A DNA stretch of 49,091 nucleotides, from positions 1 through 49,091 of the forward strand of contig JACJYB010000021.1 in assembly GCA_020636355.1 (NCBI GenBank), in the 5' to 3' direction. Source of the DNA: Lewinellaceae bacterium. Lineage in GTDB: Bacteria; Bacteroidota; Bacteroidia; Chitinophagales; Saprospiraceae. Under the pieces are notes generated by a model. It made no database searches. It had not been told where the DNA came from and saw only the letters and a program-made list of their open reading frames with translations. Numbering within the stretch: position 1 is the first letter of the stretch; the number at the start of each line of letters is the position of its first letter. Of the stretch, positions 16,894-24,776 are shown in pieces. A program made the position numbers and the translations under genes.

Positions 16894-17846
16894 CAGGGAA
16901 GACGGATTTGGTAGGTGCCAACAATGCCGAAATAGTTAACCGGATCCTGCAATTCCTGGAATGAGGTGCACTCAAACCGGTCGGAGTAGAAGAGATGATC
17001 AAAAGGAAGTTTGAAGAACTTGGAAAATCTTCGACTATCCAACAGGCGCATCTGTTGCCGGAATGAGGTCACTTCAGTTGTCCAATTCGGTACGTTCAAT
17101 AAGCCCGAGAATAGTGTGAAATAGGGCTCATTGGGGATGTGGGCAGCCAGGTCAGTCAATTGCCCACCCAGGCGCCTATAGCCGGCATCATCCAGCGGTG
17201 GAAGGGCATAGGTGGAAATGCATTGAATGGGCTTATCTTCCTCCCAGTCCAGGACGGTCCGCAAAGAGGGGATGCTTAGCTGATAGATGGAGTCCATGTA
17301 ATAAATGGTATCTACAGACAGGATAGGAAACCGGCTGAAAATAACCTGTCCAAAGGGATCGCTACGGGTGAGCCAGGCCTGGAAGGGATAACAACTATCC
17401 AATTGCTCCTTAAGGTAAGGCTTCCATTCCGGGGTGATTTCGGTAAAAATGAGCAGATCCCCGTCTAAGTGGGTGATTGCTGCCATATCTTCCTGCAGAT
17501 AGCTCTGCAGGGCAGACATGTGAAATAACCCTGCAGTAATTTTACGCTGATCGTTTTTGGCAGGAAGTATCAGATTCTGATTGGAAGCATGCTTCAGGAA
17601 AAAACATAATAGCCCGCTGGCAAAAATGGATGCAAACATCAACCGGTTCTGCTGGATAATCAAAAAGAAGAATATCATGGCGATTTCCAGGAAAACCAGG
17701 TAAAAGGCATAGTTGGAAAGCTTCTTGAAAAGCAATACCTCACCGGGAAACATGACGGCCAGGGTAAGCCCTGCCAGCCCAGCAATGGTCAATACTTGCA
17801 TGGGTAAGGTTCGAAATAATTTATTCAGCCACACTTGCAACCTCAT
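16893..17846 (-). CDS. Membrane protein with degenerate endonuclease/exonuclease/phosphatase (EEP) domain
   Basis: 317 residues: three membrane helices (about 16-33, 44-64 and 69-85), then an EEP-fold domain as in VanJ/YafD-like proteins. Recognisable motifs are LLIFTEI (Glu136, metal ligand), GQVIFSRFPIL (166-176) and PFDHLFYSDRF (281-291, with the terminal Asp-His pair). Two catalytic positions appear lost: the His of the THPLPP-type motif is Tyr213 (STYALPP), and the GDFN motif is GLLN (248-251), so the key Asp is Leu. It may be a binding or structural protein rather than an active enzyme. The start overlaps the stop of the lamin-tail protein gene as ATGA (17843-17846), and its stop touches dgkA, both signs of translational coupling. 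Confidence 0.78.
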   Translation of the reverse strand: MRLQVWLNKLFRTLPMQVLTIAGLAGLTLAVMFPGEVLLFKKLSNYAFYLVFLEIAMIFFFLIIQQNRLMFASIFASGLLCFFLKHASNQNLILPAKNDQRKITAGLFHMSALQSYLQEDMAAITHLDGDLLIFTEITPEWKPYLKEQLDSCYPFQAWLTRSDPFGQVIFSRFPILSVDTIYYMDSIYQLSIPSLRTVLDWEEDKPIQCISTYALPPLDDAGYRRLGGQLTDLAAHIPNEPYFTLFSGLLNVPNWTTEVTSFRQQMRLLDSRRFSKFFKLPFDHLFYSDRFECTSFQELQDPVNYFGIVGTYQIRLP

Positions 17847-20419
17847 CGAGCTAAAACTACAGATTTTTTAAATCGTTCGACGGTGCCTTTGAGGTTAAAA
17901 ACTTCAAGATACCACACATATCTTCCCATGGGCATAAGGCTTCCGCGGGAATCGCGACCATCCCACTGTAAGATACCTTCGCGGGAAAGTGTGTATTGGT
18001 TATAGGGATTGGCCACCGGCCTGCCTTGCATATCAAAGATAGATGCGTTTAAGACATAACCCGGGGCATCCAGTAGGTAATTTACTTCTGCAAGATCATC
18101 CATCCCATCATCATCGGGGCTGAATACGGGATGGATAAGATTAAATTTATTGGCCACGAGGACAGCCTCCAATTGCGTTGAATTGCGGTATCCTGGCGTA
18201 GCACCCCCGGAGCTACTTGAGCCTGAAGTCCAATTTTCGGGATCCTGGGTGTTTTTTGAAAAATCAATGCGTTCCAGCGAATAACCTTCCGGATCCAGTA
18301 AGAAAGGATTATGCCAGGAAGCAGCATAATGGACGGCATCCAGCAGTTGTGGCTGGCCCTGTACATCGTTGTAAAACAAGATGACGGACCCTTCATCATT
18401 GGGAAGGGAAGGTAGTGCCCAGTTATAAACATTGCCGGGCACCAACAGGCGGTATTGTTTCTGAAGGGAAGGACGGCTCGGGCTCCATGCCAGGTATTGT
18501 CCGGGGAGGATATTTCCCAATGGACCCAAGGCAATGGCATCATCCAGGGTATTGACCGTTTTGGCCACAAAAACGGAATCCAGATCAATTACCGAATTGC
18601 TGTTGTTGTAAATTTCTAAAAAATCTGCACCTCCCGGCAAAGGATCCGACAGCAGCTCACTCCATAAGAGATCACCGGATAGTGGCGGGCGGGATACCCC
18701 GAGTGTTACACTGGTATCAGCCAGGGAAAGGCCGCTACAATTGGTCAAATGGCTGATATTGAGCTGATAAAGCCGATTTGAAGATGCTGCCTCTCCGAGG
18801 GGAAGCAAGATCTCATTGGGCGTATTCGTATTCCAAACGTAGGAATCAATAGGAAGGTCCGGAATAATCCGGGCCGTGAATTCGCCATTGGGCTGTGTCA
18901 ATGCCTGACTAAAAGTAAGTTTGATCATCTTTGGGTCAGGTACATCCCAGGAATACAACCGGGCGTTTTGTTCGATCAACAGGGTAGGGTCCATTTCGTT
19001 AGCCTGTCCGGGCGTGCCACCTAATTGCGCGGTGCTGGCTATCCATTCGCCTGCGCTGCCGCAACGATGATTGTAATCGATTAATGCCAGGCTCCATCCT
19101 CCGTCATCTTTGTCCCCATCGCGATACCAACTGGTATTGTAATCCACTCGATGCAGTAGCACCTCCCGGGCATAAAGCTCCAGTCGGGCACCCGTGTTGG
19201 TTAGCGCAGGGAAGGTATTCATCGGGGTTACTTCACTGATCGGATAAAAATCTTCCGCATCAGCCTGAGATGTCAGCAATACATAACTTTTTGGCAAGAT
19301 TATTTGCTTTGGGAGCGGGTAATTGGTATTGCCTTTTTTAATGAACAGGTCACCCAGGTTCAGGGTCTTTTCGGAGCCATTGTAAAGTTCAATGTATTCC
19401 GCCTCCGGGAGCCCTTGACTGGGGGTAGGATCAATCATGAGTTCATTAAAAACAACGTCGCCATAGACTGGTTCTTCATAGGCGATGTATTGCAGTGGAA
19501 CGACCACCGCTTCGTTAAAATTGCCGGATAAATCTTCCAATCGGCTTATAAACAGCGAGTATGGTTGCCCGTTTATAAAAGGGGCCGGCCAGGTCAGTTG
19601 GATTTCGGTTCCGTCGGTAGTTTCTACGTTCAATGGGCTGGAATTCCCTGGAGTCAGGATAAAATTATCGGGCTGAAAAGAACTTGCTGCCAGCGGTTCA
19701 TTAATAATCAGGATGGTAAGGGTTGGAGAGGTAGCTTCAGCACGGACGACTACCGGTGGAGCTGTGTCGTGGAGCGGGGGACCGGCATATATATCATCCA
19801 GTTCAAACAAATCCTTTCTTGTCGAGGTGTAAGTACATTCGATAATAATAAAAAATGTGTCGCTTTCAGGAAGTGCCCAGTCCGTCTGCCAGTCTGGAAT
19901 AAGACTGCCGGATCCGTCATAAGCTGCATTGCATTGCCAGGTGCCGGACCGGTAAGTCAGGTGAAGCCTGACCGGAGTCTCTGCACCGGCCACCGCACCT
20001 TCCTGACCGCTGGCCAGCAATGAGCCTGGCTGCTTATCCCAGGCATAGGCGCGTACTGCGTCACTAGTACCGGTCTCACCGATGGAAAGGACTAAACCCT
20101 GACCTTGTTGAGGATCTGCAGTATTAAGTGCCGGATAAATACGCAGTCGATTCGATCCGGAAGGCTCAAATCCCAGTTGAAACCAAAAATCAAAATCGAG
20201 GGTATCACTCGCCAGGTAACGGCCATGAATCCGGGAAGTACCTGCTTGCTGGGCCTGGAGCTGTAACCTTCCTTGCGAATTGACCGTAAAATCAGCCAGA
20301 TCGCCTTGCCAGGGGGGAGCCGATCCCAAATCTGTGTCCTCGAAATGATCTTCCCAGGAGGCTTGTCCAAACGCAAAATTGACCAATAGCAGACTGACTA
20401 TCAGGGCGGGTGCTTTCAT
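17843..20419 (-). CDS. Large surface protein with two lamin-tail domains and a T9SS-type C-terminus
   Basis: 858 residues with a signal peptide (about 4-18, FAFGQA). The N-terminal part (20-215) looks like a concanavalin-type sandwich. Two Ig-like modules of SbsA type (about 216-310 and 485-575) alternate with two lamin-tail domains: VFNELMIDPTP plus EYIELYNGS (about 317-425) and LWSELLSDPLPGGADFLEIYN (about 582-700; the same repeat). The C-terminus (about 762-858) has PVFSPDDDGMDD, IFDMQGR, QWDGRDSRG and MGRYVWYLEV, a FlgD/CHU_C-like sorting domain. This domain set is common in secreted Bacteroidota proteins, some of which bind or degrade polymers or DNA. It is first in the overlapping operon with the EEP-like, DgkA and MutS-like genes. 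Confidence 0.86.
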   Translation of the reverse strand: MKAPALIVSLLLVNFAFGQASWEDHFEDTDLGSAPPWQGDLADFTVNSQGRLQLQAQQAGTSRIHGRYLASDTLDFDFWFQLGFEPSGSNRLRIYPALNTADPQQGQGLVLSIGETGTSDAVRAYAWDKQPGSLLASGQEGAVAGAETPVRLHLTYRSGTWQCNAAYDGSGSLIPDWQTDWALPESDTFFIIIECTYTSTRKDLFELDDIYAGPPLHDTAPPVVVRAEATSPTLTILIINEPLAASSFQPDNFILTPGNSSPLNVETTDGTEIQLTWPAPFINGQPYSLFISRLEDLSGNFNEAVVVPLQYIAYEEPVYGDVVFNELMIDPTPSQGLPEAEYIELYNGSEKTLNLGDLFIKKGNTNYPLPKQIILPKSYVLLTSQADAEDFYPISEVTPMNTFPALTNTGARLELYAREVLLHRVDYNTSWYRDGDKDDGGWSLALIDYNHRCGSAGEWIASTAQLGGTPGQANEMDPTLLIEQNARLYSWDVPDPKMIKLTFSQALTQPNGEFTARIIPDLPIDSYVWNTNTPNEILLPLGEAASSNRLYQLNISHLTNCSGLSLADTSVTLGVSRPPLSGDLLWSELLSDPLPGGADFLEIYNNSNSVIDLDSVFVAKTVNTLDDAIALGPLGNILPGQYLAWSPSRPSLQKQYRLLVPGNVYNWALPSLPNDEGSVILFYNDVQGQPQLLDAVHYAASWHNPFLLDPEGYSLERIDFSKNTQDPENWTSGSSSSGGATPGYRNSTQLEAVLVANKFNLIHPVFSPDDDGMDDLAEVNYLLDAPGYVLNASIFDMQGRPVANPYNQYTLSREGILQWDGRDSRGSLMPMGRYVWYLEVFNLKGTVERFKKSVVLAR

Positions 20420-20452
20420 ATGCTAAAAATAGCAAGATATTGCCTAGGGATG

Positions 20453-20460
20453 TATCTTTG
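20453..20460 (+). promoter_or_regulatory. -7 promoter element for asd
   Basis: TATCTTTG is a perfect match to the Bacteroidota TAnnTTTG box, 33 bp before the asd ATG at 20494. The -33 region lacks a clear TTG. The divergent lamin-tail gene begins at 20419, and a TATCTTGC box on the minus strand (20432-20439) could serve it. Confidence 0.5.
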
Positions 20461-20493
20461 TCCCGCTCTAACTTTGATTTAATTGCTAATGTT

Positions 20494-21507
20494 ATGAAAG
20501 TTGCTTTAGTAGGTGCAACCGGACTGGTCGGACGGGTAATGCGTCAGGTTTTGGAAGAACGTGAATTCCCTGTAACCTCTTTTCTGCCGGTTGCCAGTGA
20601 TCGCTCTGCAGGGCAGTCGATATCCTTTCGGGGTAAGGAATACCTGCTTTTAACCAAGGAGGAGGCGGTCGCCGCCAGACCGGATATCGCTTTATTTTCT
20701 GCCGGAGCCTCTGTTTCCCGGGAATGGGCTCCCAAATTTGCTGCCGTCGGCACTTATGTCATTGACAATTCCAGTGCCTGGCGGATGGATCCGGACATCC
20801 CATTAATTGTGCCCGAGTGCAATCAGGAGGTGTTGACAGGCGAAGAACACATCATTGCCAATCCCAATTGTTCCACGATCCAGATGGTGGTTGCACTGAA
20901 GCCGCTGTTCGATGCATTTGGAATCGAGCGGTTGGTCATATCCACCTATCAATCCATTACCGGAACGGGGGCTAAAGCCGTGAAACAATATGAAGATGAG
21001 TTAGCCGGCACAGACCCAATCGCGCCAGCCTATCCACATCCGATTTTCCAAAATACCTTACCCCATTGTGATATCTTTCTTGACAATGATTATACCAAGG
21101 AGGAAATGAAGCTGGTAAATGAAACCCGCAAGATTCTTGGTGACCCAAACATCAGGATTACCGCCACGGCTGTGCGTGTTCCTGTGTTTGGAGGCCATTC
21201 TGAAGCGGTCAACGTGGAACTGAAAAAGCCAGCTACCGTAGCTCAGATCAGAAGCTTGCTGCAAGAGGCCGCGGGAGTCATCGTGGCTGATAATCCATCA
21301 CGCAATGAATATCCCATGCCACTGCAGGCTCATCATCGTGATGAGGTTTTTGTAGGCCGAATCCGTGAAGACGCCTCGAATCCCAATACGTTTAATCTTT
21401 GGGTTGTGGCGGATAACCTGCGCAAAGGAGCTGCAACAAATGCCGTTCAGATAGCAGAATGCCTGCTCAACCAGGAAATTTTGCAGTCTGGCAAAGTTTT
21501 GAAGTAA
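20494..21507 (+). CDS. asd: Aspartate-semialdehyde dehydrogenase
   Basis: 337 residues from ATG 20494; the frame extends to 20410, but the ATG after the promoter box starts at the typical MKVALVGATGLVG. Reduces aspartyl phosphate to aspartate semialdehyde, the branch point for lysine/diaminopimelate, threonine and methionine. Seen: the NADP loop GATGLVG (residues 7-13), active-site Cys126 in IANPNCSTIQ, catalytic His235 in VPVFGGHSEAVN, and the substrate arginine region VRVPVF. Length and motifs fit a complete enzyme. It appears to be transcribed alone; the next gene begins 81 bp later after an inverted repeat. Confidence 0.97.
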   Translation: MKVALVGATGLVGRVMRQVLEEREFPVTSFLPVASDRSAGQSISFRGKEYLLLTKEEAVAARPDIALFSAGASVSREWAPKFAAVGTYVIDNSSAWRMDPDIPLIVPECNQEVLTGEEHIIANPNCSTIQMVVALKPLFDAFGIERLVISTYQSITGTGAKAVKQYEDELAGTDPIAPAYPHPIFQNTLPHCDIFLDNDYTKEEMKLVNETRKILGDPNIRITATAVRVPVFGGHSEAVNVELKKPATVAQIRSLLQEAAGVIVADNPSRNEYPMPLQAHHRDEVFVGRIREDASNPNTFNLWVVADNLRKGAATNAVQIAECLLNQEILQSGKVLK

Positions 21508-21541
21508 ACTTATTCGCTCCTTGCGTCGTTTTGTAAGTATT

Positions 21542-21561
21542 GCATATCTTAATGGATATGC
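21542..21561. repeat. Inverted repeat downstream of asd
   Basis: GCATATC, TTAATG, GATATGC: a perfect 7 bp stem with a 6 nt spacer, 34 bp after the asd stop and 28 bp before the next start codon. No T-run follows, so an operator or weak terminator are both possible. Confidence 0.35.
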
Positions 21562-21588
21562 CTGTACCGTATTTAATTTGACCGTATC

Positions 21589-23091
21589 ATGAGAACGAAA
21601 ATTGTACTTTGGGGTAATGACGAAAAGCAGGAGAAGATCCTGATCGCTGTTGAATTGTTGGTTGAGGATGTTAAAGTTAAGGTGTACACCTTTCCTTTGG
21701 AGGTTGCTACGGAGGATTTCACCAATGCCATGATGAAGGATTGGAGGAATGACAAAGAAGTAGCATTCCCGGAAGGCCATCAGGAATATTCCAACGATTT
21801 GTCTTTAAGTGAACCACTATTGCCTGCAGGAATTACCGCTGAACGCGAAGATGTCGTCCAGCGAGCGCAGACCGAATGGCAATTCATTGTTTTATCACAA
21901 CGATTAAAACATTCTTTCGATCAGGAACTCGATGATTTTAAAGAGAGGGTCAAAAGCATCTCTGAATTCGATCACCCGCTGTGGGAAGATCTAAAGTCTT
22001 TCTGGAATAAAGTACAAGACCAGGTCAAAGAGCGTAACCTCTTTAAGGAACACGTTCAGGACTTGCGTGATACGACCAACAAGCTTTTTGATGAGCTTAA
22101 AAAGAAAAGACGGGCTATGGATGACGCCTTTGAAAAGAAGTCAAAGGAATACGCCAGCCGGTTTGAAGAAGAGCTGAATGAAATCAAGCAAAAAGTGGAG
22201 GATGGACTTAGTCTCCAGCCGATATTTGATGAGTTGAAAAAAATCCAAAGCCGCTTCAAAGATTCTCCATTATCACAGGGCGATCGTTCGAAAGTATGGA
22301 CTAAGCTGGACACACTCTTTAAAACCGTTAAGGAAAAACGCTATGGGGGTGGGGGAACCACTGCTAAAGGTAAAAATGCCTTCGAACGGCTACAACGCCG
22401 CTACGAGGGATTGTTACAAGCCATTCAAAAGATGGACCGGAGTATCGAGCGGGATAAAAAAGATCTGAATTTTGAAAATCAACGCATAGCCGAGACGCAA
22501 GGTCAGCTGGAAGCTCAGATTCGGCAAGCGAAAATCCAAATGATCGAAGAGCGCATCCGGTCTAAAGGAGAAAAATTACAGGAAATGCACCAGACTCGCG
22601 AAGTGCTGGAGCAGCGCATGTCCAAAGAGAACGAACGATTGGCTGAACAGGCGGAAAAGGAAAGAATTGAGAAAGCCAAGCAGGAGATCAAAGATAAAAT
22701 TGCCAAGGAAATCAAAGATGCTGCCCAGGCCCGGGAAGAAGAACTAGGCGATAAACTAGAACATGCGGTTGCCCTCATCCATGAAGATGATGTACCGGCA
22801 GTGCCTGCCCAGGAGAAGCCTGAGCCTACCTCTGTTCCTGAAGTAGAAGAACCCTCCAAGGAGCCGGATACGACACCGGGGACTCCGGATGAGCCCGTTT
22901 CGTCAGGCAGCGCTCCGGACGCCGGTGTAAAAGAAGAAGCTCCGAAAGAGTCTTTTTTCGAATCAATTTCGGATACGATATCCGAATCACTTGAGGATCT
23001 GGGTGATACCGTTAAAGCTGTTGCTAAAGTTGTGGGTGAACGGATTGAGGATGCCATTGGTGACATCATTGACCGGGAGGAAGAAGAATAA
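21589..23091 (+). CDS. Uncharacterised cytosolic coiled-coil protein
   Basis: 500 residues, not recognised as a named family. Residues 1-45 form a small beta-rich head (MRTKIVLWGNDEKQEKILIA). From about 95 to 410 the sequence is dominated by charged heptad-like repeats, with a glycine break at GGGGTTAKG near 252-260. A proline/glutamate/serine-rich linker follows (about 415-455), and the end is an acidic amphipathic helix (ESISDTISESLEDLGDTVKA, about 460-500). No signal peptide or membrane helix is seen. Long coiled coil, flexible linker and terminal amphipathic helix suggest a scaffold or membrane-surface organiser; this is inference. ATG 21589 follows a TTAATTTG box just upstream. Confidence 0.82.
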   Translation: MRTKIVLWGNDEKQEKILIAVELLVEDVKVKVYTFPLEVATEDFTNAMMKDWRNDKEVAFPEGHQEYSNDLSLSEPLLPAGITAEREDVVQRAQTEWQFIVLSQRLKHSFDQELDDFKERVKSISEFDHPLWEDLKSFWNKVQDQVKERNLFKEHVQDLRDTTNKLFDELKKKRRAMDDAFEKKSKEYASRFEEELNEIKQKVEDGLSLQPIFDELKKIQSRFKDSPLSQGDRSKVWTKLDTLFKTVKEKRYGGGGTTAKGKNAFERLQRRYEGLLQAIQKMDRSIERDKKDLNFENQRIAETQGQLEAQIRQAKIQMIEERIRSKGEKLQEMHQTREVLEQRMSKENERLAEQAEKERIEKAKQEIKDKIAKEIKDAAQAREEELGDKLEHAVALIHEDDVPAVPAQEKPEPTSVPEVEEPSKEPDTTPGTPDEPVSSGSAPDAGVKEEAPKESFFESISDTISESLEDLGDTVKAVAKVVGERIEDAIGDIIDREEEE

Positions 23092-23254
23092 GCCCCCGGC
23101 TGTTCCTTGAAGCAATAGCAGGTTACCCCGGAACATGTTTATTCTAGTAGCTCGCACCAGGATCTTTTGCGGTATGAATTGATTATTTTTGTTGCTCCAG
23201 CAATTGACATCTTTTTTGGATGGAGGCTGCGCGGTTAACAAAGAGGAGCATACC

Positions 23255-24115
23255 ATGGAAGAATTGATCATCAATTATACACCCACCGGGATGGTGCCGA
23301 TGAAATCGGACAATCCGAATGTGCCTCTCTCTGTGCAGGAGATCATTGAAGATGTACATCAGGCCTATGAAATTGGCATAACGCTCGTTCATCTGCATGC
23401 GCGTCATCCGCAGACCTTTGAACCGGATTTTCGGTTGGAGGTATACGGTCCCATCCTGGAAGGAGTTCGCCAACATTGCCCGGATTTGGTCTGTGGGGTC
23501 TCCTTGAGCGGTCGAAACTTCAATGAATTTAAGATGCGCTCTGAGCCGCTGCAACTACTTCCTGATATGGCGTCTCTCACGTTGAGCTCGCTGAATTTTT
23601 CCAGACAGGCAAGTGTAAATGCACCAGACATGGTTCAGGAGTTATTGCATGCCATTTATGCGCACGGAGCACAACCTGAACTGGAGGTTTTTGACCTGGG
23701 CATGATGAATTATGCTCAGTATCTGATCCGCAAAGGATGGTTAAAGAAACCGCTGTATTTCAATTTACTCTTTGGCAATATTGCGTCCATGCAACCGCGG
23801 TTCAGCCATTTGGGAGCGGTAGTTCAGGAACTGCCGGATGATGCCTGGTATGCATTTGCAGGTATAGGCGACAGCCAACTTCCGGTACACCTGATGGCTT
23901 TAGCATCCGGGGCCGGTATCCGGGTTGGGCTGGAAGACAATCTGTATTTTGATTCACGTCGCAACCAATTGGCATCCAATCATGATCTTCTACGTCGTGT
24001 CCATCATCTTGCGAACGTGGTAGAACGCCCGGTGATGTCATCCATTACGTTTGGGCAGGCCGGATTCTATAATACCCATCGTATCAAAAAGCACCGGCAC
24101 GAACATGCTAATTGA
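23255..24115 (+). CDS. Beta-keto acid cleavage enzyme (BKACE, DUF849) family protein
   Basis: 286 residues from ATG 23255, preceded by an unusually good ribosome site for this genome (AGAGGAG, 23242-23248). The family is Zn-dependent: it condenses a beta-keto acid with acetyl-CoA to give acetoacetate and a new CoA ester; the founding member, Kce, acts in lysine fermentation. The zinc ligands are in place: His46 and His48 in VHLHAR and Glu227 in GIRVGLEDN, with Arg223 and Asp228 around it. The substrate end differs from Kce: the strand-1 loop is YTPTGMVPMK, and the usual early glutamate is not evident. The rest of the lysine pathway is not nearby. Its 3' end overlaps the acetyltransferase gene by 11 bp, so the two probably act on related compounds. 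Confidence 0.88.
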   Translation: MEELIINYTPTGMVPMKSDNPNVPLSVQEIIEDVHQAYEIGITLVHLHARHPQTFEPDFRLEVYGPILEGVRQHCPDLVCGVSLSGRNFNEFKMRSEPLQLLPDMASLTLSSLNFSRQASVNAPDMVQELLHAIYAHGAQPELEVFDLGMMNYAQYLIRKGWLKKPLYFNLLFGNIASMQPRFSHLGAVVQELPDDAWYAFAGIGDSQLPVHLMALASGAGIRVGLEDNLYFDSRRNQLASNHDLLRRVHHLANVVERPVMSSITFGQAGFYNTHRIKKHRHEHAN

Positions 24116-24776
24116 CATCCTCGGACGGGACCACTTTGCTCTGGCAGTCCAATTTGATCTGATGAGGGATTTATTTGGACACTTGCCGGATATCCGGATC
24201 ATTGCAAATCTGGAAACGGATGCAAATCCATTGAATCATGTACCCTTTGCCATGCCTGATGACCGGTACGCAGAGGTCTACATTGACCACTGGGAGGATG
24301 ACCCAGCCAGAATGCTGCTGTTGGGAGCCATGACCGGCAAAACCATGAAAAAAATATTCGAGCAATTCAAGACACGGGGACGGCTTATCCCGCCACGCTT
24401 TTTACGTCTTGCACACCCTTCCGCATACATCGCGCAAAGTTCGCATCTTGGCTTCGGGACGGTCATAGAACCATTAGCCGTGGTTTCCTCGTTTGCTCAA
24501 ATTAATGATTTTGTGTGGATTAAGAGAGGCGCGACCGTCGGTCACCATACAGTTATTGAGTCTTTTACGAACATTAACCCCGGCGTGACCATTGCATCCG
24601 GATGCCATATCGGAGAGGAATGCCTGATCGGTGTTGGAGCAACGGTATCCGATAAAGTACAAATCGGAGCACGAAGCATCATTGGAGCCGGCGCCATGGT
24701 CCTGAAAGATGTTCCACCTGGCAAAATCGTAATTGGTAATCCGGCCCGTATCCTGCGTGATAACGATAAATATTAA
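24105..24776 (+). CDS. PglD/NeuD-like left-handed beta-helix acetyltransferase
   Basis: 223 residues from ATG 24105, inside the end of the BKACE gene in another frame. The C-terminal half (about 110-215) is a left-handed beta-helix of hexapeptide repeats: GATVGHHTVIESFTNINPG, IASGCHIGEECLIGVGATV, then the terminal IGAGAMVLKDVPPG and GNPARIL stretch typical of NeuD/PglD enzymes. His residues in VGHHT sit where PglD has its catalytic His. The N-terminal part (1-90) lacks the GxGGH nucleotide-sugar loop of PglD, so the acceptor is probably not a UDP-sugar. Pairing with BKACE suggests acylation of a small amino or hydroxy acid, which is inference. It ends directly against the stop of the convergent M36 peptidase. 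Confidence 0.83.
   Translation: MLIDILGRDHFALAVQFDLMRDLFGHLPDIRIIANLETDANPLNHVPFAMPDDRYAEVYIDHWEDDPARMLLLGAMTGKTMKKIFEQFKTRGRLIPPRFLRLAHPSAYIAQSSHLGFGTVIEPLAVVSSFAQINDFVWIKRGATVGHHTVIESFTNINPGVTIASGCHIGEECLIGVGATVSDKVQIGARSIIGAGAMVLKDVPPGKIVIGNPARILRDNDKY

Noticed and set aside
20410..20493. Upstream extension of the asd frame
   Set aside because: It overlaps the divergent lamin-tail start and the perfect -7 box; Asd proteins begin at the MKVALVGATG start.
22515..23069. Serine-rich 184-residue open frame antisense to the coiled-coil protein
   Set aside because: Serine richness is what the reverse complement of Glu/Ala/Lys-rich coding yields; no independent signal.
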